DNA of 55,826 nucleotides from Methylotenera sp. (lineage in GTDB: Bacteria; Pseudomonadota; Gammaproteobacteria; Burkholderiales; Methylophilaceae): the NCBI GenBank assembly GCA_030682715.1, contig JAUXNQ010000044.1, positions 1 to 55,826 of the forward strand, in the 5' to 3' direction. Under the pieces are notes generated by a model. The model had not been told where the DNA came from. It did no database searches and saw nothing but the letters and a program-made list of their open reading frames with translations. Every line of letters begins with the position of its first letter. The first letter of the stretch is position 1. Below are positions 37,287 through 47,059 of the stretch, piece after piece. The position numbers and the translations under genes are program-made.

Positions 37287-37337
37287 CTGGCTTCCTTTAG
37301 CAATTTAATTGAATTTATTTATGCGGGCTGGCTTTAT

Positions 37338-37622
37338 TTAAGCTGGTTTTACTGTGACATCACCTAACACCATTGCTTGGCAAGCAAGGCGGTTGTTAGG
37401 TTTACCAAACTTCTGTTTAAGCAACTCTATTTCCAACGCAGAAGGTGCTGATAGGTTTGCAGCGCCATCAAGCACATCTATCATGCAATCACCACAGTCA
37501 TTTTCTTTGCAACCAAACGGAATACTAGCGCCAACTTTCTCAGCAACTTCTACGATACGCGTGCCTCTTGGCACAGAAACAGTAGTGTTTATATCAGCAA
37601 AAGTAATATTGTATTTAGACAT
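37338..37622 (-). CDS. [2Fe-2S] ferredoxin
   Basis: This 94-aa ferredoxin has CKENDCGDC and RLACQAMV. It is the shorter member of a tandem pair with the next gene and shares TTVSVPRGTRIVEVAEKVG with it. It belongs to the fix operon. Confidence 0.9.
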   Translation of the reverse strand: MSKYNITFADINTTVSVPRGTRIVEVAEKVGASIPFGCKENDCGDCMIDVLDGAANLSAPSALEIELLKQKFGKPNNRLACQAMVLGDVTVKPA

Positions 37623-37631
37623 GATTATTCC

Positions 37632-37991
37632 TTACAAAGGCGCGACAACAACGTCACCAAATACTTGCGTTTGGCAAGCTAGACGGCAATTTTTGCCGAT
37701 AAAATTTTCACGCTGCATTTTTGCTTGCAAAGCATCAATATCAGTCGTAGCACGCCATCCATCCATGATTTCTTGATAGCGAGCAAGCAGCACAGCTTTC
37801 TCCTCTTTAGAAATCGCCGACATATTTTCTTTACCTTTGATGACTTCGAATAAGCAAACTCCACAATCGCCTTCGCGACAGTTGTAAGCGATATAAGATC
37901 CTACCGCCTCTGATATTTCGATAATACGCGTGCCAACTGGCACATTAACCGTCACGTTGACGTCAGAGAATGTAACTTTTGCTTTGGCCAT
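37632..37991 (-). CDS. [2Fe-2S] ferredoxin with helical insertion
   Basis: This 119-aa ferredoxin has CREGDCGVC and RLACQTQV. It resembles its neighbour but carries an insertion of about 25 aa between the cluster halves, as in the ferredoxin at 21144-21491. The tandem pair probably arose by duplication. Confidence 0.9.
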   Translation of the reverse strand: MAKAKVTFSDVNVTVNVPVGTRIIEISEAVGSYIAYNCREGDCGVCLFEVIKGKENMSAISKEEKAVLLARYQEIMDGWRATTDIDALQAKMQRENFIGKNCRLACQTQVFGDVVVAPL

Positions 37992-38033
37992 AATTAAGTT
38001 CCTAGATTTATTTTATTAACTAGTTGTATTACA

Positions 38034-39308
38034 TTAATTTGATATTTGCTTGCGAGAAGCTAGTAAATCCGCCATGTCTAAAACACGTGGTGCATTGACG
38101 CCCATCAAATGCTCACCCGCCTCTTGGCCATAACGACGGCATTGCTCTAACTCATCTGATGACGGGATTAACTTGATTCGAACACCTTCAAGCGGCAGGC
38201 GCATCTTTAAGCCACGCATTCTGTCTTCTAACATACGCACCGCCTCACCAGACCAGCCGAATGAGCCAAAAGCACCGGCCAGCTTGCCCTTCACATTGAT
38301 TTTGGCGAATGAAGAAACTAAATCCCAAGCTGGTTTAACTGCATCACCATTAATCGTAGGCGAGCCAATTAAAATACCGTCAGCATCTTCAACTAAGTCA
38401 ACAAATAGGTCAGAATCGCCGCCTTCCATGTCATACAATGAAGCGCGTACGCCAGGCACTTGTTCAGCACCATCTCGTATCATTTGTGCCATTTGCGTGG
38501 TGCTGCCATAAGCGCTGATGTAGAAAATCAACAGCGTCTTTTCATCGGCATTTACTTCACTCTGCAAACGTTGACCGCTCAACTCACGGTAGCGTTGTAT
38601 ATAGCTGGTCGGCTTGTCGCGTAATATCGGCCCATGCGTTGGCGCGATAATGTTTATTGGCAAAGGCGAAATTAGCTCTAAAGCATTAATAACATGCTCG
38701 CGGAAAGGCCGCATGATATGCGCATAGTAGTACTCAAAGGCAAAACGAAAGTCGCCAACTTTGTCGTTAAACAAGCGTTCATCACAGAAATGACAGCCAA
38801 ACACATCGCCAGAAAACAAGATGCATTCTTCTTCCAAATAAGTGCATTGCGTATCAGGCCAATGTAAATATGGTGTGTGCAAGAACTTAAGCGTACGATC
38901 TCCCAAGCTAATTGTGTCACCAGTGCCTACTGAAATAAAATCAATATCCTGCTGATTCAGCAAAGCTTTAATCATTAATTGTGCGGATTGAGAGATATAC
39001 AACTTAGCTTGTGGCGCACGACGCATTAACTCTGGCAATGCGCCTGTGTGGTCAGGCTCTAAATGATTCAGTACGATAACTTTAATTTCATCGTAACAAG
39101 CAATCGCTTCTAAATGCTCAAAAAACTGATCAGCGCATTCGGCTTTTACAGTATCTATCACCGCTACACCCTCGCTACCACGCACTGCATAGGCATTGTA
39201 CGTGGTGCCATTTGGTGTTTTGAGTATGATGTCAAAGCTACGCATGGTAGGATCTAAGGCCCCTATCCATTGCACACGCTCTGAAAGCCATACTGGCGAT
39301 TTGGTCAT
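38034..39308 (-). CDS. Flavodiiron protein (FprA/Flv type)
   Basis: This 424-aa protein has a metallo-beta-lactamase-like di-iron domain with the HxExDH ligands His82, Glu84, Asp86 and His87, and further ligand blocks SGDVFGCHF and PTHGP. The C-terminal flavodoxin domain begins FYISAYGSTTQMAQ. Flavodiiron proteins reduce O2 or NO. It lies directly downstream of fixX, so it may accept electrons from ferredoxins and protect nitrogenase. No rubredoxin domain is attached. Confidence 0.92.
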   Translation of the reverse strand: MTKSPVWLSERVQWIGALDPTMRSFDIILKTPNGTTYNAYAVRGSEGVAVIDTVKAECADQFFEHLEAIACYDEIKVIVLNHLEPDHTGALPELMRRAPQAKLYISQSAQLMIKALLNQQDIDFISVGTGDTISLGDRTLKFLHTPYLHWPDTQCTYLEEECILFSGDVFGCHFCDERLFNDKVGDFRFAFEYYYAHIMRPFREHVINALELISPLPINIIAPTHGPILRDKPTSYIQRYRELSGQRLQSEVNADEKTLLIFYISAYGSTTQMAQMIRDGAEQVPGVRASLYDMEGGDSDLFVDLVEDADGILIGSPTINGDAVKPAWDLVSSFAKINVKGKLAGAFGSFGWSGEAVRMLEDRMRGLKMRLPLEGVRIKLIPSSDELEQCRRYGQEAGEHLMGVNAPRVLDMADLLASRKQISN

Positions 39309-39320
39309 AGCGTTAAATAT

Positions 39321-39632
39321 CTAACCGAATTTAAACAATATGCCGTAACCGCCCCTTGGATATTCCCAAGCGACGTTACGATGCTCATCGCACACAATGC
39401 GACAAGTGCCACATTCCAAGCAACCATCACTAATTACGGTCACTTGGCCGTTTGCTTCTGCTGTCCAGCAAGCTGCAGGGCAGCAAACGGTGCAAGCCTG
39501 GGCTTCGCAATGATTGCGGCATTTATCTTCATCAATAATGCTGATGTGTGGACGGCCAGAATCAACTTTATAGCGATTCTGAAACAGTTTTTCCTCAACC
39601 TTAACGGCAGGGACTTTTACGACTACACTCAT
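39321..39632 (-). CDS. fixX: FixX ferredoxin-like protein
   Basis: This 103-aa protein has [19 protein letters not shown] and [12 protein letters not shown], as in FixX. The ATG at 39632 overlaps the fixC stop (ATGA), which is more natural than the in-frame start at 39647. It is the electron-accepting part of the FixABCX complex. Confidence 0.93.
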   Translation of the reverse strand: MSVVVKVPAVKVEEKLFQNRYKVDSGRPHISIIDEDKCRNHCEAQACTVCCPAACWTAEANGQVTVISDGCLECGTCRIVCDEHRNVAWEYPRGGYGILFKFG

Positions 39633-40927
39633 TCGAATGCCCTCCATAACTTAAATGCATCGCCCATTAAGCCGAATAGTGAGCGACGCTGACGGAAACT
39701 CTTACGAATTTCTTTTTCTTTGGTCTTTTTATCCACGCCATCAACAGTTAACATGGTACGGGCGGCTTGTGAAATCAAATCTGGATAATCGTTAAAGAAT
39801 TGTGGATTTGTATGGAACACATCAGGCATATTTTTATACTTCTTCATATCTTTCATCACAAAGCTTTCATCTAGGCGCGCTTTGTAACGTTTCAAGTTGG
39901 CCGAAGTAAATTCCTTGCCTTCACTCCTAAGCTCAATCAAAGTGTCAGCCGCATGCATCCCTGTTGTCATGGCTAAGTTAGAGCCTTCACGATGAACGGC
40001 ATTCACAAACATGCCAGCATCTCCAACAATCATCCAGCCATCACCATACAGATTTGGAATGGCGTTAAAGCCGCCTTCTGGAATCAAATGTGCGGTGTAT
40101 TCTTTCATCTCGCCACCTTCTAACATTGGTTGTATTGAAGGATGCGCTTTCATTTGTTCTAGCAACTCATAAGGCGTAATTTTTTGATTTTTAAAATCGG
40201 ACAACATGCAGCCTACGCCTATCGCAATGGATTCACGATTGGTGTATAGAAAGCCTGTGCCCATCATGCCTTTGGTGATTTTCCCTACCATTTCAATCAC
40301 TACGCCTTCATCACCTTTCACACCAAAGCGCTGCTCAATCATTTCTTGCGGCATAAAGTGAATTTCTTTTACTGCAAGCGCTACGTTTTTGGGCTTTAAC
40401 TCTGGGTGAAAGCCAGCTTTCTTGGCTAACAAGGAATTAACGCCATCTGCTAGAATCACCGCATCGGCGTAGATTTCACCACCTTGGCGGTCTGTCATTA
40501 CGCCAATCACACGCTGTCCATCTAGCAGTAAATGTGATACCGTAGTTTCACAAATCAACAAGGCACCAGCCTTTTGCACACGCTCTGAAAACCATTTATC
40601 AAACTGAGCACGTATCATGGTGTAGCGGTTATACGGTTCTTTATTGAAGCTGTCTGAGCGGTAATGCGAGCCGACAAATGAATTATCATCTAGCACCCAC
40701 ATGCGTTGTTCTATCACGTGACGCTCTAACGGTGCATCATCACGAAAGTCTGGTATTAATTTTTCAAGTGCATCTGAGTAAAGAATCGCGCCTTGCACAT
40801 TCTTAGAGCCTGGTGATTCACCACGCTCGATTTGCAGCACGCTTAAGCCTGCTTCGGCTAATCTCAGCGCTGCTGCATTGCCAGATGGCCCTGCACCAAC
40901 AACGATGACGTCAAATTTTTCAGACAT
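39629..40927 (-). CDS. fixC: FixC, electron-transfer flavoprotein dehydrogenase
   Basis: This 432-aa FAD protein starts with the dinucleotide fold [19 protein letters not shown]. It resembles ETF-quinone oxidoreductases. In the FixABCX complex it takes part in electron bifurcation from NADH to quinone and ferredoxin or flavodoxin. Confidence 0.94.
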   Translation of the reverse strand: MSEKFDVIVVGAGPSGNAAALRLAEAGLSVLQIERGESPGSKNVQGAILYSDALEKLIPDFRDDAPLERHVIEQRMWVLDDNSFVGSHYRSDSFNKEPYNRYTMIRAQFDKWFSERVQKAGALLICETTVSHLLLDGQRVIGVMTDRQGGEIYADAVILADGVNSLLAKKAGFHPELKPKNVALAVKEIHFMPQEMIEQRFGVKGDEGVVIEMVGKITKGMMGTGFLYTNRESIAIGVGCMLSDFKNQKITPYELLEQMKAHPSIQPMLEGGEMKEYTAHLIPEGGFNAIPNLYGDGWMIVGDAGMFVNAVHREGSNLAMTTGMHAADTLIELRSEGKEFTSANLKRYKARLDESFVMKDMKKYKNMPDVFHTNPQFFNDYPDLISQAARTMLTVDGVDKKTKEKEIRKSFRQRRSLFGLMGDAFKLWRAFE

Positions 40928-40929
40928 GA

Positions 40930-42021
40930 TTAGCCTGCCTTTCTTGCGGTTGCTAAATGTGCTCTAAACGCTTCGGTCAGCATCGGTAATATCGTCATGG
41001 CGTTTCCTACAATCCCGTAATGGGCAAAGTCAAAAATCGGTGCATTTGGGTCGCTATTGATGGCAATAATTACATCGGAAGCATCCATACCAACACGATG
41101 TTGAATCGCGCCAGAAATACCTGCCGCAATATAAAGTTTAGGGCGCACCGTTTTGCCTGATTGACCTACCTGACGCTCTAAATCAACCCAGCCTGCTTGA
41201 CACACCGGTCTAGTTGCACCTACTTCTGCGCCTAATACTTTGGCTAAATCCCAAATCAATTTAAAGTTTTCTGGCTTTTTCATACCGCGACCACCAGAAA
41301 TAATGATGTCAGCAAATGGCAGTTGCGGCTTATCTTGCATAGCGTCTGGGATAAATTCCAACACCTTGGTGATAATATCTTTCTCAAACATGCCCAAAGT
41401 ATCTTCAATAATGCGGCCAGTTCGCGCAGTGTCTGCATCAGGCATCGGCATCACGCGAGGGCGTACCGTCGCCATTTGTGGGCGATAATTGAGCGTTTGA
41501 ATCGTACATAGCAGACTACCGCCAAATGTTGGACGTGTTGCCAACAAACTACGTGCATCCAAATCCACATTTAATTCTGTACAGTCTGCGGTTAGACCAG
41601 TTTTTAAGGTGGTTGCCACGCTGCCAGCCAAGTCACGACCTAAAGTCGTCGCACCTAACAGCAAAATCTCAGGCTGATATTTGTTAACCAAGTCGGTCAA
41701 GCCTTTGGTGAATGGCTCGTTACGGTAATCAGTCAACAAGGCATCTTCCATTAAGTAACATAAATCGGCACCATGGAAAAATGCTTCGTGGCAAAAACTG
41801 CGTGTCACTTCGCCAGGCAATCCCATCACAACACCCGCCAACTCAACGCCTAAGCTATCAGCCAGCTTTCTACCCTCACCCAACAACTCCAGCGATACTG
41901 GATGAATTTTGCCGCGTTCATGTTCAACGAATACCCAAACGCCCTTATACGCCTTTAATCTATCGTCAAGCTCAATGCGCTTTTTGCCCATTGGCTTTTT
42001 AACTTCTGGAGCTTCACTCAT
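40930..42021 (-). CDS. fixB: FixB, electron-transfer flavoprotein alpha subunit
   Basis: This 363-aa protein has the ETF-alpha C-terminal FAD block ([40 protein letters not shown]). It pairs with FixA. It lies 12 nt after fixA. Confidence 0.95.
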   Translation of the reverse strand: MSEAPEVKKPMGKKRIELDDRLKAYKGVWVFVEHERGKIHPVSLELLGEGRKLADSLGVELAGVVMGLPGEVTRSFCHEAFFHGADLCYLMEDALLTDYRNEPFTKGLTDLVNKYQPEILLLGATTLGRDLAGSVATTLKTGLTADCTELNVDLDARSLLATRPTFGGSLLCTIQTLNYRPQMATVRPRVMPMPDADTARTGRIIEDTLGMFEKDIITKVLEFIPDAMQDKPQLPFADIIISGGRGMKKPENFKLIWDLAKVLGAEVGATRPVCQAGWVDLERQVGQSGKTVRPKLYIAAGISGAIQHRVGMDASDVIIAINSDPNAPIFDFAHYGIVGNAMTILPMLTEAFRAHLATARKAG

Positions 42022-42033
42022 GACTTAACCTTT

Positions 42034-42879
42034 CTATACTGCACGTTTAGCGATTTCTTTTTCTAGCTTCGGATATTTAGCAAACACCTTAGCAAGCAAA
42101 GTCACACTCAATTCTTTAGGATCATCCCCTACACACTGGATTATTTCTGCTTTAACCGCTCTTGGCGTTGGCGCAAACACCTTAGAAACCACTGTGGGAG
42201 AGCCTTTTAAACCAACTGAGGTGACATCTTCAATCCCCGCTTGCTCACGATTCCACACTTTGATTTGATAGCGTGAAGCTCTAAACATATTGGTCATTGT
42301 GGCGAAGCGCATTTCATTGGTGCCTTCCAACACAGTAATCAAGCTTGGAGTGCTGGTTTTTAACAATTGCACACCACCTTCTGAACGGCGTTCTACAGTG
42401 ATTTCATGATTTTCTAAATCAACTGAGCGCACTTTCGAAACATAAGTCAGTAGCTGCATATTTAAGCGTTTTGCAATTCCAGGCCCCACTTGCGCAGTAT
42501 CACCATCAATCGTTTGCTTGCCTGTAAACACCAAATCTACAGGCATATCTTTATGAATTTGTGTAATTGCTGAAGCCAGAGCGCAACTGGTTGCTAATGT
42601 GTCAGACCCAGCAAAAGCGCGGTCTGTCACTAACACAGCATCGTCTGCGCCATATGAAATCGCCTTGCGTAGCGCCGCTTCTGCCATTGGCGGTCCCATG
42701 GTGAGTACAGTCACTCGACCACCATATTTATCTTTTAGCTTCAAGGCTTCTTCAAGTGCGAATAGATCATACGGATTCACAATCGCAGGCACACCTTGAC
42801 GCATAATCGTATTGGTCACTGGATGCACGCGAATTTGCGCGCTATCAGGTACTTGCTTGATACAAACTACAATATGCAT
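42034..42879 (-). CDS. fixA: FixA, electron-transfer flavoprotein beta subunit
   Basis: This 281-aa protein begins MHIVVCIKQVPDSAQIRV. The ATG at 42879 is preferred because it has GGAG upstream and lies downstream of the sigma-54 promoter; the longer frame would begin at 42948, inside the promoter. It is the first gene of the fix operon. Confidence 0.95.
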   Translation of the reverse strand: MHIVVCIKQVPDSAQIRVHPVTNTIMRQGVPAIVNPYDLFALEEALKLKDKYGGRVTVLTMGPPMAEAALRKAISYGADDAVLVTDRAFAGSDTLATSCALASAITQIHKDMPVDLVFTGKQTIDGDTAQVGPGIAKRLNMQLLTYVSKVRSVDLENHEITVERRSEGGVQLLKTSTPSLITVLEGTNEMRFATMTNMFRASRYQIKVWNREQAGIEDVTSVGLKGSPTVVSKVFAPTPRAVKAEIIQCVGDDPKELSVTLLAKVFAKYPKLEKEIAKRAV

Positions 42880-42931
42880 ATCAACTCCGTTTGTTTGCCA
42901 GTGACTTTTAGCCACATTACAATTTACTATC

Positions 42932-42947
42932 AGCAACCTTTGTGCCA
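42932..42947 (-). promoter_or_regulatory. Sigma-54 promoter of the fixABCX operon
   Basis: On the minus strand TGGCAC-AAAGG-TTGCT matches the consensus. It sits 53 nt upstream of the fixA ATG and defines that start. Confidence 0.9.
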
Positions 42948-43016
42948 ATCCATATAAATACTTATTTTCACTTTATATACATATACTTAACGAAACACTA
43001 ACCGCGCATTATGTTT

Positions 43017-43032
43017 TGTAGCAAACCTGACA
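43017..43032 (-). promoter_or_regulatory. NifA site upstream of fixA
   Basis: TGT-AGCAAACCTG-ACA is a perfect NifA site about 70 bp upstream of the fixA -24 element. It ends 2 nt past the nifW stop. Confidence 0.85.
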
Positions 43033-43034
43033 AT

Positions 43035-43373
43035 TTAGGCTACTCCACGTTCAACCAATGTCTGTTTTAGCTTATTCACGCTCACGGTTTGCACGCCAGC
43101 TTTGTCTTGAAAAACTTTGAAAACTTTTTCTGCGACTGAATTTGAATCCACAAAATCTTGGTAGGATTTTTGTAGTTTTACTTTGTAAGCTTCACGCTCA
43201 GCTGCTTCTGGTAAGCCTTCTGGCACGGGGTCGCGACCAATATATTGCTGAAAGCGTTTTAGAATATGTAAGCGGTTTACTTGCACCACTTGTGAAACAT
43301 AATCCACGCCTAAAAAATCGAAAAACTCTTCGGCAGCTGAAAACTTTTGCATTGCATCTAATAACTGGCTCAT
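43035..43373 (-). CDS. nifW: NifW
   Basis: This 112-aa protein has the NifW sequence FSAAEEFFDFLGVDY and VVQVNRLHILKRFQQYI. NifW helps stabilise or protect the MoFe protein. It is 16 nt downstream of nifV. Confidence 0.94.
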   Translation of the reverse strand: MSQLLDAMQKFSAAEEFFDFLGVDYVSQVVQVNRLHILKRFQQYIGRDPVPEGLPEAAEREAYKVKLQKSYQDFVDSNSVAEKVFKVFQDKAGVQTVSVNKLKQTLVERGVA

Positions 43374-43389
43374 GGTGGCTCCAAAAAAA

Positions 43390-44526
43390 TTAATGTTGAG
43401 TGGTCTGAAATATTTTTAAGTACATTTGCCGCAATTCATCGGCTTGCGGAATGCGTTTAGTGTTATTAGCAAACTGGCGAATCTGCGCCAGCAACATTGC
43501 TGCTTCGTTTTCTAATAAATGAATGCCTAATTGCGCGTAGGCGTATTTCAAGCCATGTCCGCCAGAATGCTTACCCAGCACCAGTTGGCGGTCACGTCCG
43601 ACATCTGCGGGGTCGAAGCTTTCATAAGTGCTAGGATCTTTTAGCAAACCATCCACATGCAAGCCAGACTCGTGTGTAAAAACCGCCTCTCCTACAATGC
43701 TCTTATTGGCTGCAACAACACGACCAGACGCCTCTGCCACCAGTTTAGAAATTGATGGGAAACCATGCATATCAATGCCCATATCTACGCCATGAATCCG
43801 CCACAAGGCCATCACCACCTCTTCAAGTGGAGCATTGCCTGCTCGCTCGCCTAAGCCATTCACAGTGGTATTCACATGGCTGGCGCCAGCCATAATGGCG
43901 GCAATAGAGTTAGCAGTCGCCAGACCTAAATCGTCATGCGCATGAATCTCAATTTCCATATCAGTCGCAACGACTAGCGTTTCAATTCTTGAATGTGTCA
44001 CAAACGGGTCTAGCACGCCCAAGGTATCCGCATAACGAAAACGGCTTGCACCTGAGCGCTGAGCAATATCTAAAAGCTGTAACACAAAGGATTGGTCTGC
44101 ACGAGAAGCATCTTCACCACCCACGGAAACCTGCAAACCTAAATCACAGGCTTTTTGCACAAAATACGATACTTGTTCAAGTACCCAATCACGGTTTTTC
44201 CGCAATTTGCGTTCAATATGTAAATCAGAAACTGGAATGGATAAATTAACCATATTCACGCCAGTTTTCAGGCAAGCGGCTAAATCGCTCTCTGTCATCC
44301 GCCCCCACACCATCAGGCGGCTGTTTAAATTCAAATCCACAATAGACTGAATATCTTCAATCTCCGCAGCACCCATGGCAGGAATGCCAATTTCAAGTTC
44401 CTGCACACCGATGTTATCCAGCGAAAGTGCAATTAATTGCTTTTCTGCACGAGTAAACGCCACGCCTGCGGTCTGCTCACCGTCACGTAAGGTCGTATCA
44501 TTCACAATTGGCGTAATCGTTTGCAC
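43390..44526 (-). CDS. nifV: NifV homocitrate synthase
   Basis: NifV makes homocitrate, the organic part of FeMo-co. The 378-aa protein has [16 protein letters not shown] and the metal-binding [13 protein letters not shown], and ends within the usual length. It has its own promoter and pairs with nifW. Confidence 0.96.
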   Translation of the reverse strand: MQTITPIVNDTTLRDGEQTAGVAFTRAEKQLIALSLDNIGVQELEIGIPAMGAAEIEDIQSIVDLNLNSRLMVWGRMTESDLAACLKTGVNMVNLSIPVSDLHIERKLRKNRDWVLEQVSYFVQKACDLGLQVSVGGEDASRADQSFVLQLLDIAQRSGASRFRYADTLGVLDPFVTHSRIETLVVATDMEIEIHAHDDLGLATANSIAAIMAGASHVNTTVNGLGERAGNAPLEEVVMALWRIHGVDMGIDMHGFPSISKLVAEASGRVVAANKSIVGEAVFTHESGLHVDGLLKDPSTYESFDPADVGRDRQLVLGKHSGGHGLKYAYAQLGIHLLENEAAMLLAQIRQFANNTKRIPQADELRQMYLKIFQTTQH

Positions 44527-44558
44527 AATGGCATCCTTTAAAACACTTAAATGAATTA

Positions 44559-44574
44559 AGCATCAAACATGCCA
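44559..44574 (-). promoter_or_regulatory. Sigma-54 promoter of nifVW
   Basis: On the minus strand TGGCAT-GTTTG-ATGCT has the conserved GG and GC but one changed base in the -12 box. Two NifA sites lie upstream. Confidence 0.65.
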
Positions 44575-44628
44575 ATGAAAAATCTGTTTATTTTCAACTA
44601 GTTATATATATTTATAGTTTGTATGGTT

Positions 44629-44662
44629 TGTAACAGTTACTACAAATGTAAGATAATTTACA
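44629..44662. promoter_or_regulatory. Two NifA sites between nifV and DUF4202
   Basis: TGT-AACAGTTACT-ACA (44629-44644) and TGT-AAGATAATTT-ACA (44647-44662) are perfect sites 18 bp apart. Those at nifB are 29 bp apart. They can serve nifV; no clear sigma-54 element was seen for the divergent DUF4202 gene. Confidence 0.75.
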
Positions 44663-44735
44663 TTGATTACGTTAATACTGTCTGTTACTGTTTTCATGAG
44701 AGTAAACGCCACTTTAAAATAAACGAGAAATACCA

Positions 44736-45341
44736 ATGACTCAACAACGCTACCAATCCGCTATCGCGGCATTTGACAAAACCAATGCAGAAGACCCTAA
44801 CATCGAAATATTTAACGGTAAGGAATATCCAAAAGAACTGCTCTATGCAATGCGCATGACTGAGATGCAAGAGATTTATGCACCAGAAGCGTCAGAAACA
44901 TTAAAGCTGGCGGTACGTGCGCAACATATTCAGCGTTGGAAAAGTCCACGCAGTGACTTTTCTATGAATAGGCAAGGTTATTTGCAATGGCGCACTGGCT
45001 TGTATAAATTTCACGCGGAAACAGCTGGTAATTTAATGAAATCGGGGGGCTATGACGATGCGACCATTGAGCGCGTTCAAGCGAACATCGGCAAAAAAGG
45101 CCTGAAAATCAATCCAGAAACACAATTGACTGAAGACGTAGCGGGCTTGGTATTTATCCAATATTATATGTTTGGATTCGCTTCTAACCACCCTGAGTAT
45201 GACGAAGAAAAATGGATAAAAATCATCAAGAAAACATGGCTAAAGATGTCGCCACGAGCGCATGAGTTTGCCTTAGCTGGAAAAATACAACTGCCAGAAG
45301 CCTTGGTACCGCTCATACTAAAAGCGATTCAACCCGCATAG
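44736..45341 (+). CDS. DUF4202 protein
   Basis: This 201-aa protein has the family signature YPKELLYAMRMTEM, AVRAQHIQRWKSPRSDF and GYLQWRTGLYKFHAETAG. DUF4202 proteins are of unknown function, with an HD-like pattern of His residues. It is divergent from nifV and shares its regulatory region. Confidence 0.85.
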   Translation: MTQQRYQSAIAAFDKTNAEDPNIEIFNGKEYPKELLYAMRMTEMQEIYAPEASETLKLAVRAQHIQRWKSPRSDFSMNRQGYLQWRTGLYKFHAETAGNLMKSGGYDDATIERVQANIGKKGLKINPETQLTEDVAGLVFIQYYMFGFASNHPEYDEEKWIKIIKKTWLKMSPRAHEFALAGKIQLPEALVPLILKAIQPA

Positions 45342-45356
45342 TTTAAGCGTAATAAA

Positions 45357-45374
45357 CTAGTCTTTCGAGACTAG
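45357..45374 (+). terminator. UUCG-loop hairpin after DUF4202
   Basis: CTAGTCT (45357-45363) pairs with AGACTAG (45368-45374) around a TTCG loop. No T-run follows. It may end or stabilise the DUF4202 transcript. Confidence 0.5.
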
Positions 45375-45385
45375 CTTCAAAACAC

Positions 45386-45401
45386 TGGCACACCTAATGC
45401 T
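45386..45401 (+). promoter_or_regulatory. Possible sigma-54 promoter of GST
   Basis: TGGCAC-ACCTA-ATGCT has the conserved GG and GC but one altered base in the -12 box, like the nifV promoter. It lies 60 nt before the GST start. No NifA site was seen nearby. Confidence 0.5.
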
Positions 45402-45460
45402 TACCCTGTTGTTACCGACCCATTTTGTCGGCAATACAACATAGTCCGGAAAGCAACCCC

Positions 45461-46078
45461 ATGAAATTTCACATGACGCCAGGTTCATGCTCCACTGGCA
45501 TTCACATTCTGCTCGAAACGCTGGAACTGCCATTCGAGGTTTATTTAGTCAACCTGATGGCTGGCGATCAATTTAAGCAGGAATACCTGGCGATTAACTC
45601 CAAAGCTACGGTTCCGACACTGGTACGCGATGACGGAACATCTATCACCGAGTTTCAGGCCATTGCCTGGTGGTTGGCGCGGCGTTACCCCAAAGCCAAG
45701 CTGTTACCTGATGATATTGATGGCGAAACGCGCGTGCTGGAAACCATGAATTACGCTGTCGGCACGATACACGGGCAAGGTTATACGCGCATTTTCACTA
45801 CATCCAACTACAGCGCTAACGTGGCTGATCACGCAGCTATTCAAGCGCGAGGTCGCGAGATTGTCGAACAAGGTTTTGCTGTGATGAATGAAGTGCTAGC
45901 AGGTAAAGACTATGTGATCGGTAATTTCAGCATTGCTGATGCAGCCTTGTTTTACGTTGAATTCTGGGCTGACAAAATCAAACTTACGTTGCCGCCAAAC
46001 TGCCAAGCGCATTACCAGCGCATGCTGCAACGGCCTGTGGTGAGACAAGTGCTACTGGAGGAAGGTTATCGGATGTAA
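45461..46078 (+). CDS. Glutathione S-transferase-like protein
   Basis: This 205-aa protein begins MKFHMTPGSCSTGIHILLET and has the thioredoxin-like segment ATVPTLVRDDGTSITEFQAI followed by a helical domain (VIGNFSIADAALFYVEFW). It may conjugate glutathione or reduce disulfides. The ATG at 45461 follows a weak GGAAAG. Its link to N2 fixation is positional. Confidence 0.88.
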   Translation: MKFHMTPGSCSTGIHILLETLELPFEVYLVNLMAGDQFKQEYLAINSKATVPTLVRDDGTSITEFQAIAWWLARRYPKAKLLPDDIDGETRVLETMNYAVGTIHGQGYTRIFTTSNYSANVADHAAIQARGREIVEQGFAVMNEVLAGKDYVIGNFSIADAALFYVEFWADKIKLTLPPNCQAHYQRMLQRPVVRQVLLEEGYRM

Positions 46079-46088
46079 TGAAAGGCAC

Positions 46089-46109
46089 TTAAGCATGATT
46101 TTTGCTTAA
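46089..46109 (+). terminator. Hairpin after GST
   Basis: TTAAGCA (46089-46095) pairs with TGCTTAA (46103-46109). There is no long T-run, so this is only a possible transcript end. Confidence 0.35.
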
Positions 46110-46159
46110 ACAGTATTAATTGCCATAAAACCCTACATTCACGACAAACGAGACAATTC

Positions 46160-47050
46160 ATGAGCATCATCGCAATTGCAAGTCGCGCGCATCCTTACTT
46201 TCCACTGATCGTGCTAATGAACCATGAAGGTCAGCATGACCACGCCACAACGGCCGCCGCATGGTGGCCTGATGCGCCCCATTGTTTTGCTGGGCGCGAT
46301 GAACCCAATGATGGCACTTGGTTTGGCATCACACGTGAAGGCCGTTTTGCGGCGGTAACGTCTTTTCGTGACAATCAGCCTATTGACCCTAGCCTACCCC
46401 CAATTGAACAACTCACGCTAGATTTTTTGGCTTCAGAAGATGCGCCAGTAACGCACGTGCGGCAGTTTCAACGTAACCGTGGCACTCACCCGCCGTTTAA
46501 CTTACTGGTCGGTACAACACGCCAAGTGTATTACGCTGGCACCAACACGCGCCTGCCGCTGGCGGTAACGCATGGCGTGCATACGATTTCTAACGGTTTA
46601 TTAGACGAGCGCTGGCCGAAAAACGCAGAACTCGAACAATTGCTAGGCGCGTATTTGCTTAGTAATGGCGGTTTTAGCATTCCGCTTGCTGCTTTTCCTA
46701 GACTGGATTCATCCCCAGCACGCGGCGCTAGTGCTTTACCAAAACCAAGCACTAGCGAACTCAGTGTAGACGATATTATCGCCGCAGGCTTTGCCATGTT
46801 GGCAGACCGCACTACTTATAGCAGTGGCTTGCCTAATACTGGCGTGGATAAAGATGAAGAAGCGCGCCTTTCAGCCTGTTTTGTATTGGGTAAAGAGCAT
46901 GGCACGCGTTCAAGCGCTGTGCTGATTATGGAACGTGACGGTAGTGTGCGGTTTGAAGAGCGTAGCTACGATGTGGCTGGCAATGAGACCAATCGCGTGC
47001 TTGAAAACTGGAACATGGACGCATCGGTATTTTCTGGCGGTGCCGATTAA
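46160..47050 (+). CDS. NRDE/TANGO2-family protein
   Basis: This 296-aa protein resembles the NRDE family in length, in GTWFGITREGRFAAVTSFRD and in HTISNGLLDERWPKNAELEQ. The usual N-terminal MC is MS here, and the NRDE block reads NHEG. The family is linked to haem handling in animals, with unknown function in bacteria. It lies 9 nt before an AAA+ gene. The block is more GC-rich than its neighbours. Confidence 0.75.
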   Translation: MSIIAIASRAHPYFPLIVLMNHEGQHDHATTAAAWWPDAPHCFAGRDEPNDGTWFGITREGRFAAVTSFRDNQPIDPSLPPIEQLTLDFLASEDAPVTHVRQFQRNRGTHPPFNLLVGTTRQVYYAGTNTRLPLAVTHGVHTISNGLLDERWPKNAELEQLLGAYLLSNGGFSIPLAAFPRLDSSPARGASALPKPSTSELSVDDIIAAGFAMLADRTTYSSGLPNTGVDKDEEARLSACFVLGKEHGTRSSAVLIMERDGSVRFEERSYDVAGNETNRVLENWNMDASVFSGGAD

Positions 47051-47059
47051 GCGGAGTCG

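Noticed and set aside
42880-42948. Longer N-terminus for FixA starting at 42948
   Set aside because: It would begin inside the -24/-12 promoter; the ATG at 42879 has a ribosome site.
42961-43000. Second ModE-like palindrome near fixA
   Set aside because: TATATACATATA is AT-rich and only partly palindromic with weak CG ends.
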